63,416 nucleotides of DNA from an uncultured Gemmiger sp. (GTDB lineage: Bacteria > Bacillota > Clostridia > Oscillospirales > Ruminococcaceae), in NCBI GenBank assembly GCA_944388125.1, contig CALXHO010000008.1, forward strand, positions 1-63,416, in the 5' to 3' direction. Below the pieces are notes generated by a model. The model was not told the DNA's origin and ran no database searches. It saw only the letters and a program-made list of their open reading frames with translations. The translations under genes were made by a program, and so were the position numbers. Shown here piece after piece: positions 56,248-63,416 of the stretch; position 1 is the first letter of the stretch; each line of letters opens with the position of its first letter.

Positions 56248-57591
56248 TCACTCGCTCTTGATGGCTTCCAGGGCGGGGATCTGCACCGCCTTGTTGGCGG
56301 GGTAGTAGCCCGACCCCAGGCCGATCAATACCGAGAAGGCAATGGCAAACAGATAGAGCCACGGCGGGATCACCGACACGCGGTTGACGCCCTCGCCGCC
56401 CAGGATGGCGGGCAGCAGGTTGTCGGGGGAGAATCCCCCCATGGACACCAGATTGACGATGACCGAGATGAAGAAGCTGATGCCGCAGCCGATCAGCCCG
56501 CCCAGCAGGCCGATGACGCCGGCCTCGGTGAGGAACATCACCCGGATGTCGTAGACAAAGCAGCCCAGGGACTTCATGACGCCGATCTCCTTGGTCCGCT
56601 CCGAGATGGACATGATCATGGTGTTGGTGATGCCCAGCGCCGCCACAAACAGCGAGATGGCGCCCAGGCCGCCCAGCATCATCTGCTTTTGGCGGGCCTC
56701 CTTCTCCATGGGCTTGCGGATGCTTTCCATGGATTCGGTGGTGTAGCCCAGGGCCTTGATGGCGTTCTCCACCGGCTCTACCCGGGAAATATCCGTCACC
56801 TTGACCACCAGGGATTCGTAGGGGGCGGGCTTGCCGGTGCTGCCGTTCAGCTTCTGCTGGATGGCCCGCAGGTCGGCAATGCTCATGAGGATGCCCTCGG
56901 AGGTTTCGTAGCCCTTGGCGTTGTCCTCCTTCACCGACCCGGACGCCTTGAGGGAGAAAGTCACCTTGGCGCCGTTGCCGGTCTCCACCTCCAGGGTCAG
57001 AGGCTCATGCAGAGGGTCAAAGTAGGCGTCGGGCGGGGGCAGCAGACGGCCGTAGTCGTCAAAACCCGCGCTCCAGCGGTCGATGGTGTTGGAGCCCTCG
57101 GGGCGCAGGGTGTCGCGGAAGTTGTAGGCAAAGTACTGGCCCAGGGCCACCTCCCCCGAGGGGGAGGGATAGCTGCCCTTGTCCAGTTTGTAGCCCAGCC
57201 GCTCCAGCTGGGCGGTATCCAGCCCCACGATGGAGACCCAGTCGGCCACATAGCGCTTGGTCTGCCCGGCGATGAGGCGGAAGGTATAGTTGTCCATGGA
57301 CAGCTTGGGGGAGACAGCCTCCACCCCGTCCATCTCCCGGATCTGCTTGAGCAGGGGATCGTCCAGCTTTTTCTTGCCCTTGCCCTTCTGGGGGGCGGTG
57401 ACGGTGATGATGGTGAGGTCTCCCAGCTCGGCCAGCAGCCGGTCCTGGGATTCCTTCATGCCGATGCCCAGGGACACCATGATGACGATGGAGCAGCAGC
57501 CGATCAGCACCCCCAGCACGGTCAGAAAGGTCCGGGACTTGCGCCGCAGCAGATTCTGGATGCAGACCCGCAGCAGGTCCTGATGGTTCAT
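56248..57591 (-). CDS. ABC transporter permease, FtsX/MacB family
   Basis: The 447-residue permease matches the one at 3780: CIQNLLRRKSRTFLTVLGVLIG at the first helix, a large outer domain, and three C-terminal helices with the cytoplasmic loop ISERTKEIGVMKSLGC. It is the last gene of ATPase, beta-repeat protein, permease. The gap to the beta-repeat gene is 3 bp, so the pair is co-translated. The substrate is unknown; cell-envelope stress or antimicrobial peptide export fits the linked two-component system. Confidence 0.92.
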   Translation of the reverse strand: MNHQDLLRVCIQNLLRRKSRTFLTVLGVLIGCCSIVIMVSLGIGMKESQDRLLAELGDLTIITVTAPQKGKGKKKLDDPLLKQIREMDGVEAVSPKLSMDNYTFRLIAGQTKRYVADWVSIVGLDTAQLERLGYKLDKGSYPSPSGEVALGQYFAYNFRDTLRPEGSNTIDRWSAGFDDYGRLLPPPDAYFDPLHEPLTLEVETGNGAKVTFSLKASGSVKEDNAKGYETSEGILMSIADLRAIQQKLNGSTGKPAPYESLVVKVTDISRVEPVENAIKALGYTTESMESIRKPMEKEARQKQMMLGGLGAISLFVAALGITNTMIMSISERTKEIGVMKSLGCFVYDIRVMFLTEAGVIGLLGGLIGCGISFFISVIVNLVSMGGFSPDNLLPAILGGEGVNRVSVIPPWLYLFAIAFSVLIGLGSGYYPANKAVQIPALEAIKSE

Positions 57592-57594
57592 GGC

Positions 57595-59469
57595 TCACAC
57601 CTCCGTGTCGTCGCTCTCGTCGGAAAAGACGTTGTCCCAGTCCTCCCAGGCGGCGTTCTCCGCCTCGGGGGCGGGGGCCGCCTTGGCGGCGGCGCGCTTT
57701 CTGCGGATGACCACCACCAGGCCCGCGATAATGCCGGCGGCGGGGATGACGCCCAGCACCGGCCAGGGGAAGGCGGGGCCCTGGGGCTCGTCCATGCCCT
57801 CCAGGTCGATGTCCAGGCCGGGGTCGGCGGACTCGGAGACGGTGAGCTCCACCGGGAACTCCTTGGTCTGCTGCTGGAGGTTGGGGTCCTCGTAGGTGAC
57901 CTTGAGCACCACCTTCAGCTTGCCCGCGTCGGTGGGGGTCAGGGCAAAGCCCACCGAGCCGCTGGTGCCCGCCGAGATGTTGCCCACATACTGGTTTTTG
58001 GTGGGGGATTCAAAGCCGCTGCCCTCGATGACCGCCTCCACGTTGGAGACCTCGGTCTTGCCCCGGTTGACGTAGTTGAGGGTCAGAACCACTTCCTCCC
58101 CGGCGTTCACCGTCTCGGACAGGGTGGGGGCGTTGATCTGGAAGCGGTCCTGCTGCACCACCGGCACCGACAGCTTGATCTCGCTGGAGGCCGCGGCCCG
58201 CTTGCTGCCGTCCACGTACTCGTATTTGAAGGAGACGGTCACCGGCTGGGCGCCGCTCTTGGCGGTGGGCAGGGCCATGAGGGGAACGCTCTGGCGCTGG
58301 TCTCCCCGGGAGGCCAGGCTGTCATAGTAGAAGGTGCTGGTGCCGCCGTCCAGGGCGAAGTTCTCGCCGCCGTCCACGCTGACCACCACGTTCTCGATCT
58401 TGAGGCGGCCCATGTTCTGGAAGCGGAAATCCAGCTTGAAATGCCCGCCCGCCGAGATGGCCTGCTCCCCGTAGCTGAAGTCCTGGATGACCACATTGGG
58501 GGTGGCGGCGTCGGTTTTCTGGCCGTCGCCGGTGGCGCTGGCGGAGAGGTTGAGCTTTTCGGAGGCGGAGGCCTGGGCCAGGGTGCCGGCGCTGTCGTAG
58601 TTGAACTTGAGGTCGGCCTGCAGCGACTGCCCGGCGGACTGGATCTCCTTGGCGGCCTGCACCCGCACCGTCACCGAGGTGCTCTTGCCCGGCTCGATGT
58701 CGGGCAGAAGGAAGGTGGAGTTTTCGTTGAGGATGGTGAGGGCCTCCGAGGCGGAAAAGCTCACCACGGGGGTCTGGGCCTTGGTCTTGCCGGTGTTCTG
58801 GAAGGTGACTACGATGTCGGCGGTCTCCTTGGCGGCCAGGGGCTTGGGCTGGGCCGACCGGGTGATGAGGATCACCGGGGCGGGGACTTCCTTGGGCGCC
58901 GGGGTGGGGGTGGGCTCCGGCTTGACGTAGATCTCCGCCTGGGAGACGGTGACCTCCACCGTCTGGGGGGCGTCGGTGCTGCCCTTGCGGGCGGCGCTGA
59001 GTTTCAGGCTCTGGCCGGTGCCGCTGTACTCGATGCCGGGGCAGGTGACTTTGACGCTCACCGGCTCACTGCCGGAGGAGATCAGCTCCGCCCTGGGGGT
59101 GCAGGCGGAAAAGCTGTCGATGAGCTTGCTGAAATCGTAGTCCTCCAGGCGGAAGGCGTCGGTGGTGAGGGCGGTATCCTTGAGCACCACCGCAATGTCC
59201 GCCTTGTCTCCCCGGCGCAGGGTGCCCAGGCCGTTCTGGCTGCCCGGGGCGGTGACGGTGTAGCTGGTGGCGAAAAAGTTGAGGGGCGCCGGGGTGGGGG
59301 CAGCCTCGGGGGCCTCAGGCCGGGCGGGGACGGTGACCTCCGCTGCCGGGGCAGGGGGAACGGCGGACACCTCCTCCGCCGAGACGGCGGTGCGCAGGAT
59401 GGCGCCGATGAGCAGCAGGGCCAGGGCCAGGGCGGCGGCCCGCTTGCAGAAAACAGACAGGGTGGGCAT
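57595..59469 (-). CDS. exported CARDB/S-layer-like beta-repeat protein with C-terminal membrane anchor
   Basis: The 624-residue protein starts with a signal peptide (CKRAAALALALLLIGAILRT, cleavage near AVSAEE), carries Pro/Ala linkers and several beta-sandwich repeats (VVTFQNTGKTKAQTPVVSFS; VVLTLNYVNRGKTEVSNVEA; YVGNISAGTSGSVGF), and ends with one transmembrane helix and a basic plus acidic cytoplasmic tail. It is about 170 residues longer than the paralogue at 2420 and shares the repeat wording YVGNISAGT/YIGNIAAGT. As in the first locus it lies between the ATPase and permease genes. AAGGAG precedes the ATG. Confidence 0.82.
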   Translation of the reverse strand: MPTLSVFCKRAAALALALLLIGAILRTAVSAEEVSAVPPAPAAEVTVPARPEAPEAAPTPAPLNFFATSYTVTAPGSQNGLGTLRRGDKADIAVVLKDTALTTDAFRLEDYDFSKLIDSFSACTPRAELISSGSEPVSVKVTCPGIEYSGTGQSLKLSAARKGSTDAPQTVEVTVSQAEIYVKPEPTPTPAPKEVPAPVILITRSAQPKPLAAKETADIVVTFQNTGKTKAQTPVVSFSASEALTILNENSTFLLPDIEPGKSTSVTVRVQAAKEIQSAGQSLQADLKFNYDSAGTLAQASASEKLNLSASATGDGQKTDAATPNVVIQDFSYGEQAISAGGHFKLDFRFQNMGRLKIENVVVSVDGGENFALDGGTSTFYYDSLASRGDQRQSVPLMALPTAKSGAQPVTVSFKYEYVDGSKRAAASSEIKLSVPVVQQDRFQINAPTLSETVNAGEEVVLTLNYVNRGKTEVSNVEAVIEGSGFESPTKNQYVGNISAGTSGSVGFALTPTDAGKLKVVLKVTYEDPNLQQQTKEFPVELTVSESADPGLDIDLEGMDEPQGPAFPWPVLGVIPAAGIIAGLVVVIRRKRAAAKAAPAPEAENAAWEDWDNVFSDESDDTEV

Positions 59470-59483
59470 GGTGGATTCTCCTT

Positions 59484-60197
59484 TCAGGTGCGCCGGGTCT
59501 CGTCGCTGACGATCTCGCCGTCGATGAGGCGGACGATGCGGTCGGCATAGGCGGCCATCTCGGGGTCGTGGGTGACCAGGATGATGGTCTGGTGGTATTT
59601 GCGGGAAAAGGCGCAGATCATCTCCATGATCTCCACCGTGGTCTTGGAGTCCAGGTTGCCGGTGGGCTCATCGGCAAACACCACGTCCGGCCGGGCGATG
59701 AAGGCCCGGGCGATGCCGGCCCGCTGCTGCTGGCCGCCGGACATCTGGCGGGGAAAGTGGTCCAGCCGGTGGGACAGCCCCACCCGGCAGAGCATCTTGC
59801 GGGCGGCTTCCTCCCGCTCCTTGCGGGGCACCCCCCGGAACATGAGGGGCAGGGCCACGTTCTCGGTGGCGGTGAGGTGGGGCAGCAGGTTGTAGGACTG
59901 GAACACAAACCCGATGTGCCGCTGCCGGAAGGCCGCCAGCTTGTTTTCGTCCAGCTGGGACACCGGCACCCCGCCGATGCGGACAATGCCCCGGGTGGGC
60001 TTTTCCATGCCCGCCAGCTGGTTGAGAAAGGTACTTTTGCCTGAGCCCGACGTGCCGAAAATGCAGCAGATCTCGCCGCGCATGATGTTGAGATTGATCC
60101 GCTTGAGGGCAACGACGGTCTCGTCGCCCAGGGGGTATTCCTTGCGGATGTCCCGCACCTCGATGAGAGGCCGGGTCCTGGGGTACAGCTCCTGCAC
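59484..60197 (-). CDS. ABC transporter ATP-binding protein, MacB/LolD type
   Basis: The 237-residue ATPase has Walker A GTSGSGKST, Q-loop FVFQSYNLLP, signature MSGGQQQRAGIARA, Walker B VVFADEPTGNLDS and H-loop VTHDPEMAAY. It closely resembles the 1537 ATPase but lacks its C-terminal extension. GTG start at 60197 with AAGGAGG 10 nt upstream. It opens the second three-gene ABC operon, just downstream of a two-component system. Confidence 0.92.
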   Translation of the reverse strand: MQELYPRTRPLIEVRDIRKEYPLGDETVVALKRINLNIMRGEICCIFGTSGSGKSTFLNQLAGMEKPTRGIVRIGGVPVSQLDENKLAAFRQRHIGFVFQSYNLLPHLTATENVALPLMFRGVPRKEREEAARKMLCRVGLSHRLDHFPRQMSGGQQQRAGIARAFIARPDVVFADEPTGNLDSKTTVEIMEMICAFSRKYHQTIILVTHDPEMAAYADRIVRLIDGEIVSDETRRT

Positions 60198-60254
60198 TGG
60201 TGGGTCACCTCCTTGGTTTGACAAGGATATGCTACACCCCCAACCTTTGCCCAG

Positions 60255-60283
60255 CCTCAAGGCAACCTTAAGATTTCGCAAGG
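60255..60283. promoter_or_regulatory. tandem repeats upstream of the second ABC operon, likely response-regulator site
   Basis: CCTCAAG (60255-60261) and CCTTAAG (60266-60272) recur with an 11-bp period, with a weaker third copy TCGCAAG (60276-60282). Such one-turn-spaced repeats are typical of OmpR-type dimers. The adjacent two-component system encodes such a regulator. A clear -10 was not found. Confidence 0.6.
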
Positions 60284-60293
60284 TTTGTACACA

Positions 60294-60344
60294 AAACGGC
60301 CGGGGAGGAGGAAAAACGCATGGTTTCCTCCTCCCCGGCCGTTT
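60294..60344 (-). terminator. terminator of the two-component operon
   Basis: AAACGGCCGGGGAGGAGG and CCTCCTCCCCGGCCGTTT form an 18-bp stem; on the minus strand TTTTGTGT follows. It separates the kinase gene from the ABC operon. Confidence 0.85.
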
Positions 60345-60360
60345 GAGTGCGGGGAAAGAT

Positions 60361-61968
60361 TCAGGATTTGTGGGAGGGTTCTTCGCCGGGGCCGGCCAGG
60401 GGCAGCCGGATGGTAAAGGCGGTGCCGGTGCTGGGGCCGGACTCCACCCCGATGCTGCCTCCGTGCAGCTCCACGATGCGCCGGGTGATGGAAAGCCCCA
60501 GCCCGCTGCCCCCCTGGTTGCGGGCGTCGCTGCCCACCACAAAGGGTTCAAAGATGGTGTCCAGCCGGTCGGCGGGGATGCCGTGGCCGTTGTCCGCCAC
60601 CGTCACCACGGCCTGGGTGCCATCCAGGGCCAGGGACACCGACAGCACGGTGCCCAGACGGTTGTAGCGCAGGGAATTGCCGATGAGGTTGTCCAGCGCC
60701 CGGCCCAGCTCAAAGGGGTCGAGGGAACAGGGGCAGGGCGTCTCGGGGATGTCCACCTGCAGGGTGAAGCCCGCCAGCTCGATCTCGTCGTACTTGGCGG
60801 CCAGATACTCCCGCAGATACTCGCACAGGTCCACCCGCCGCCGCTGGAGCACAAAGCGGGGATGCTCTACCTTGCTGTACTCGTGGAAGGCGTTGATGAG
60901 CTGGGTCAGGGCGGCGGTGCGGCTGCGGATGGCCGCCAGATACCGGGCCTGCTGCTCCGGGGGAACCTTGCCGTCGGCCAAAGCGTCCACATAGCCCGAG
61001 ATCACCGTCACCGGCGTCTTGAGGTCGTGGGAGATGTTGGCAATCATCTGCTGGCGTTCCCGGTCCAGCTGTTCCCGCTCCCGCTCACTCTCGGCCAGGC
61101 GGTCGGACAGACGGTCGAAGCTCTCCCCAATGCGGGCCAGCTCCCGCACGCCGCCGCAGTCCCCCACCCGCACCGGCTTGCCCTGGGCCTGGGCCACCAC
61201 CGCCGTGTGCAGCCGGTCCAGCGGTTTGCGGATGCGGCGGCTGATCCGATGGATGAAAAAGCCCGCCGCCACCACATACAGGGGAATGGCCAGCAGCCAC
61301 ACCCGCCAGGAATCCTGGGAGGCCTGGTAGAGGGCCTGCTCGTCGGGCAGGGCCACCTGCAACAGCAGAATGCGCCCGCTGCCGTCACTGGCGGTGAAGT
61401 CATAGCGGTAGAGGGTGGCGTGGTCGGGGTAGGCCCCGCTGAGGATGGCGTACTGCCGGGCGGTGTAGGCGGTCTGCCCCGGCACCAGGCTGCCGGATAA
61501 TACCCGGAACTGGGCGTCCAGCAGAAGCTCGGCGTCGATGTCGGTCATGCCGTCGGCCAGGGTATAGCGCAGCACCCGGTAGCGGGTGTTGCCGTCGGCG
61601 TCCCGCTCGGGAAAGGCCTCGATGTAGTAGCTGCCGTCGTAGGGGGAGACGCAGGCCAGCTCGGCGGGGGTCAGGGTGACGCAGACCTCCGGGTCGGACT
61701 GGTAGAGCACCGCCCCGTCCCCGTCCAGCACCGAGAAGGCGTTGTCCGCCCCTTTCAGGCGGCGGGCCAGGGCGTCGTAGTCCCCCGCGGCCAGGCGGTC
61801 GTCGGTGAGGATGCCGTCCCAGTCAAAGGGATCGAGGAGACGGTTGAGCTGGTGATCCCACAGCAGATAGATCCCCGCCGCAATGAGCAGCAGGGTGAGG
61901 GTGAAACAGAGATAATTTCGGACCAGCAGGCCGAAGAGGCCGCTGTCCCGGTGCGGTTCAGCCTTCAA
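60361..61968 (-). CDS. membrane sensor histidine kinase
   Basis: The protein of about 535 residues has a first helix (YLCFTLTLLLIAAGIYLLW), an outer sensor domain of about 200 residues, a second helix (WLLAIPLYVVAAGFFIHRI), HAMP, the phospho-acceptor HisKA motif ISHDLKTPVTVISGY and the ATPase boxes DNLIGNSLRYN, VADNGHGIP and GGSGLGLSI. It should phosphorylate the regulator encoded just upstream. The start is uncertain: TTG 61968 behind GGGGT, or GTG 61986; neither has a strong ribosome site, and both overlap the regulator gene. Confidence 0.92.
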   Translation of the reverse strand: MKAEPHRDSGLFGLLVRNYLCFTLTLLLIAAGIYLLWDHQLNRLLDPFDWDGILTDDRLAAGDYDALARRLKGADNAFSVLDGDGAVLYQSDPEVCVTLTPAELACVSPYDGSYYIEAFPERDADGNTRYRVLRYTLADGMTDIDAELLLDAQFRVLSGSLVPGQTAYTARQYAILSGAYPDHATLYRYDFTASDGSGRILLLQVALPDEQALYQASQDSWRVWLLAIPLYVVAAGFFIHRISRRIRKPLDRLHTAVVAQAQGKPVRVGDCGGVRELARIGESFDRLSDRLAESEREREQLDRERQQMIANISHDLKTPVTVISGYVDALADGKVPPEQQARYLAAIRSRTAALTQLINAFHEYSKVEHPRFVLQRRRVDLCEYLREYLAAKYDEIELAGFTLQVDIPETPCPCSLDPFELGRALDNLIGNSLRYNRLGTVLSVSLALDGTQAVVTVADNGHGIPADRLDTIFEPFVVGSDARNQGGSGLGLSITRRIVELHGGSIGVESGPSTGTAFTIRLPLAGPGEEPSHKS

Positions 61969-62632
61969 TTTTATACCCCAGTCCACGGATGGTGATGATG
62001 CACCGCGGGTTCTTGGGATCGTCCTCGATCTTTTCCCGCAGCTTGGAGATGTGCGCCATCATGGTGTTGTCGTTGCTCTCAAAGTATTCCCCGGCAATGC
62101 CCTCGTACAGCTGGACCTTGGTGAAGATCCGCCCCGGGGATGCCATGAGCTGGGCCAGGATCTTGTACTCGGTGGGGGTGAGGGGAATGGGCACCCCGTT
62201 TTTGTAGAGCTGCAGCCCGGCGGTGTCCAGGGTCAGGGGGCCCACCGTCAGGGTGTCCCGGCGGGTGCGGCCCGCACGGCGCAGATGGGCCTTCAGCCGC
62301 GCCACCACCTCCATGGGGTTGAAAGGCTTGGCAATGTAGTCGTCCGCCCCCAGGTTGAGGCCCAGGATCTTGTCGTTGTCCCCGCTCTTGGCCGAGAGGA
62401 TCAGGATGGGGATGTCGCTGTGCCGCCGCAGCGCCCGGGTCAGCTCGTAGCCGTTCATCCCCGGCATCATCACGTCCAGGATGGCGGCGTCGGGCTCGGC
62501 GGCCAGGGCCAGCTCCAGGGCTTTCCGGCCGTCCTCCGCCTCGGCCACGGCGAAGCCCTCCCCCTCCAGATAGAGGCGCAGCACCTCCCGGATGTCGGCG
62601 TCGTCCTCGGCAATCAGGATGGTGGTGGGCAT
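61958..62632 (-). CDS. OmpR-family response regulator
   Basis: The 224-residue regulator has a receiver domain (ILIAEDDADIREVL with the acidic pocket, phospho-Asp in DAAILDVMMPGMNG, Lys in DDYIAKPFNPMEV) and a winged-helix effector (LTPTEYKILAQLMASPGRIF, MAHISKLREKIEDD, IRGLGYKIEG). AAGGAGG precedes the ATG at 62632. It likely controls the adjacent ABC operon through the tandem repeats at 60255-60283. It overlaps the kinase gene. Confidence 0.95.
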   Translation of the reverse strand: MPTTILIAEDDADIREVLRLYLEGEGFAVAEAEDGRKALELALAAEPDAAILDVMMPGMNGYELTRALRRHSDIPILILSAKSGDNDKILGLNLGADDYIAKPFNPMEVVARLKAHLRRAGRTRRDTLTVGPLTLDTAGLQLYKNGVPIPLTPTEYKILAQLMASPGRIFTKVQLYEGIAGEYFESNDNTMMAHISKLREKIEDDPKNPRCIITIRGLGYKIEG

Positions 62633-62665
62633 GGGACAGTCCTCCTTCGGCAGTATTCTAGGGCA

Positions 62666-62694
62666 AGCATACAATAGGGGGCGGTTTTTGTCAA
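62666..62694 (-). promoter_or_regulatory. promoter of the two-component operon
   Basis: On the minus strand, TTGACA (62689-62694), 17 nt, TATGCT (62666-62671). Confidence 0.7.
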
Positions 62695-62737
62695 TGAAAT
62701 GACAGCCATTCGCGGATTTTGGAGGGGCGGCGGGGAA

Positions 62738-62783
62738 CAAAACGCACAGGCGGCCGCATTGCGCGGCCGCCTGTGCGTTTGTA
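62738..62783 (-). terminator. terminator after the SGNH remnant
   Basis: AAACGCACAGGCGGCCGC and GCGGCCGCCTGTGCGTTT form a perfect 18-bp stem with a 5-nt loop; TTTTGTT follows on the minus strand. Confidence 0.8.
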
Positions 62784-62826
62784 TGGAGATGGGGAATCAC
62801 ACGAGAAGCTCGGGAGAATGGCAGAT

Positions 62827-63129
62827 TCACAGCCCGCGGAGAAAGTCGGCCAGCTGGACGGCCATCTTTTTCTGGCGGGAGATGGAGGGATGGAAGCAGG
62901 CGCCCGTGTCGGGAGCCATGTTCATCATCTTGTGGTATTTCAGCAGATGGATCTTTTTGTCGCCGGTGTCGGCGCGGTACCGCGTGAGGACGTCCCGGAT
63001 GTTGTCGTAAAGGTAGTGTGTTATACGCTCTGTCGGCGTTGCCGTGAAAATGCCATTGCCGCCGGGGAGGGCAAGGGCATTTGAAGCGGCAGGAAAACAG
63101 GGCTGTGCTTGTGTGGCGTGGAGCCGCAA
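62827..63129 (-). pseudogene. C-terminal remnant of an SGNH/GDSL esterase gene
   Basis: The last 65 residues or so (THYLYDNIRDVLTRYRADTG, then KIHLLKYHKMMNMAPDTGAC and FHPSISRQKKMAVQLADFL) look like the end of a carbohydrate-esterase-type SGNH hydrolase, where the catalytic Asp and His normally lie in a Cys-Asp-x-His-Pro segment. The first three quarters, with the nucleophile GDS motif, are absent. Upstream of about 63035 the frame reads Cys/Pro-rich text that does not resemble the family, so the gene was cut there. An ATG at 63129 opens the frame but no ribosome site is seen. Confidence 0.6.
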
Positions 63130-63416
63130 GCGCAGGTCTGTTTTCGACAGCAGACAGGGCGTATATGAACACCCCCGTTCTTCGTCCTACGCTCTGACTT
63201 GTGGACAAAGTGTCCCGAAGTTGTGGCCACACTCCCGGAAAAATAGCAGGACAGCGGGCAACCGTCAAGACTGAAATGAACGGGTTTGCACCCGGTCTTG
63301 ACCGCCGCCCGCCGCCCCGCTGAATGGGTGAACAAGGCAGCCAATCCCTCAAAGTGCTTGGCCGATCTCTTTTTGATTTTGGAGCGTTTCTTCTCTCAAA
63401 TTTGAAATGGGCGGGA
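63130..63416. other. window edge without a supported gene, possible mobile-element flank
   Basis: No coding sequence can be supported. GC content and codon pattern differ from the adjacent operon. The text has phrases in several minus-strand frames that look like residual coding DNA, and the abrupt end of the esterase gene beside it suggests an insertion or rearrangement point. The end of any element is beyond the window. Confidence 0.3.

Overview
The window looks like chromosome of a GC-rich gut Firmicute, most likely an Oscillospiraceae member near Gemmiger, Subdoligranulum or Faecalibacterium. The basis is very GC-rich third codon positions together with strong AGGAGG ribosome binding sites, a DarA/HolB/PSP1 cluster of Bacillus/Clostridium type, an argCJBDF operon, RpiR-controlled beta-glucoside PTS loci and a VPQTS-type surface anchor. 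The genus is inference. No rRNA, tRNA or CRISPR array was found.

Layout. 1-77: 3' end of a group II intron (domains V and VI). 0.1-5.3 kb: an unknown membrane-anchored exported protein facing a three-gene ABC set (ATPase, exported beta-repeat protein, FtsX/MacB-type permease). 5.3-11.9 kb: XRE and winged-helix regulators, a ferredoxin, PSP1/HolB/DarA, a rhomboid-like protein and a metallophosphoesterase. 12-20.6 kb: the whole ornithine-to-arginine pathway (argCJBDF, argH, argG) with an ArgR-type box at argG. 20.9-32.4 kb: CorA-type transporter, ECF sigma factor with a membrane partner, methyltransferase, AroD, acylphosphatase, a copper ATPase fused to a CopZ-like domain, GluQ-RS, an M18 aminopeptidase, an HxlR regulator and a lipoprotein.

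32.5-43.9 kb: two paralogous beta-glucoside loci, each with an RpiR regulator, a PTS EIIBC without EIIA and a GH1 6-phospho-beta-glucosidase. They flank a broken surface-protein gene and a frameshifted SpoU methyltransferase gene. 43.9-56.1 kb: three MATE transporters, YitT, an SDR protein, AraC and MarR regulators and a catabolic block. 56.2-62.6 kb: a second ABC/beta-repeat/FtsX set, paralogous to the first, preceded by its own two-component system. 62.8-63.4 kb: the C-terminal remnant of an SGNH esterase next to DNA of different character.

The most striking observation is at 47.5-54.1 kb. Five neighbouring genes show an abrupt family switch or an internal loss: AraC, a DASS permease joined to an alpha/beta hydrolase tail, an enolase-family dehydratase joined to a PLP aminotransferase at a shared His-Asn-Pro motif, an old-yellow-enzyme reductase lacking its centre, and a MATE pump lacking about 80 residues. 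All but the reductase keep an open frame; the reductase is broken only by one extra C in a C6 tract, and the SpoU gene carries the same kind of lesion. These are either real serial deletions or assembly collapses, and must be checked before function is inferred.
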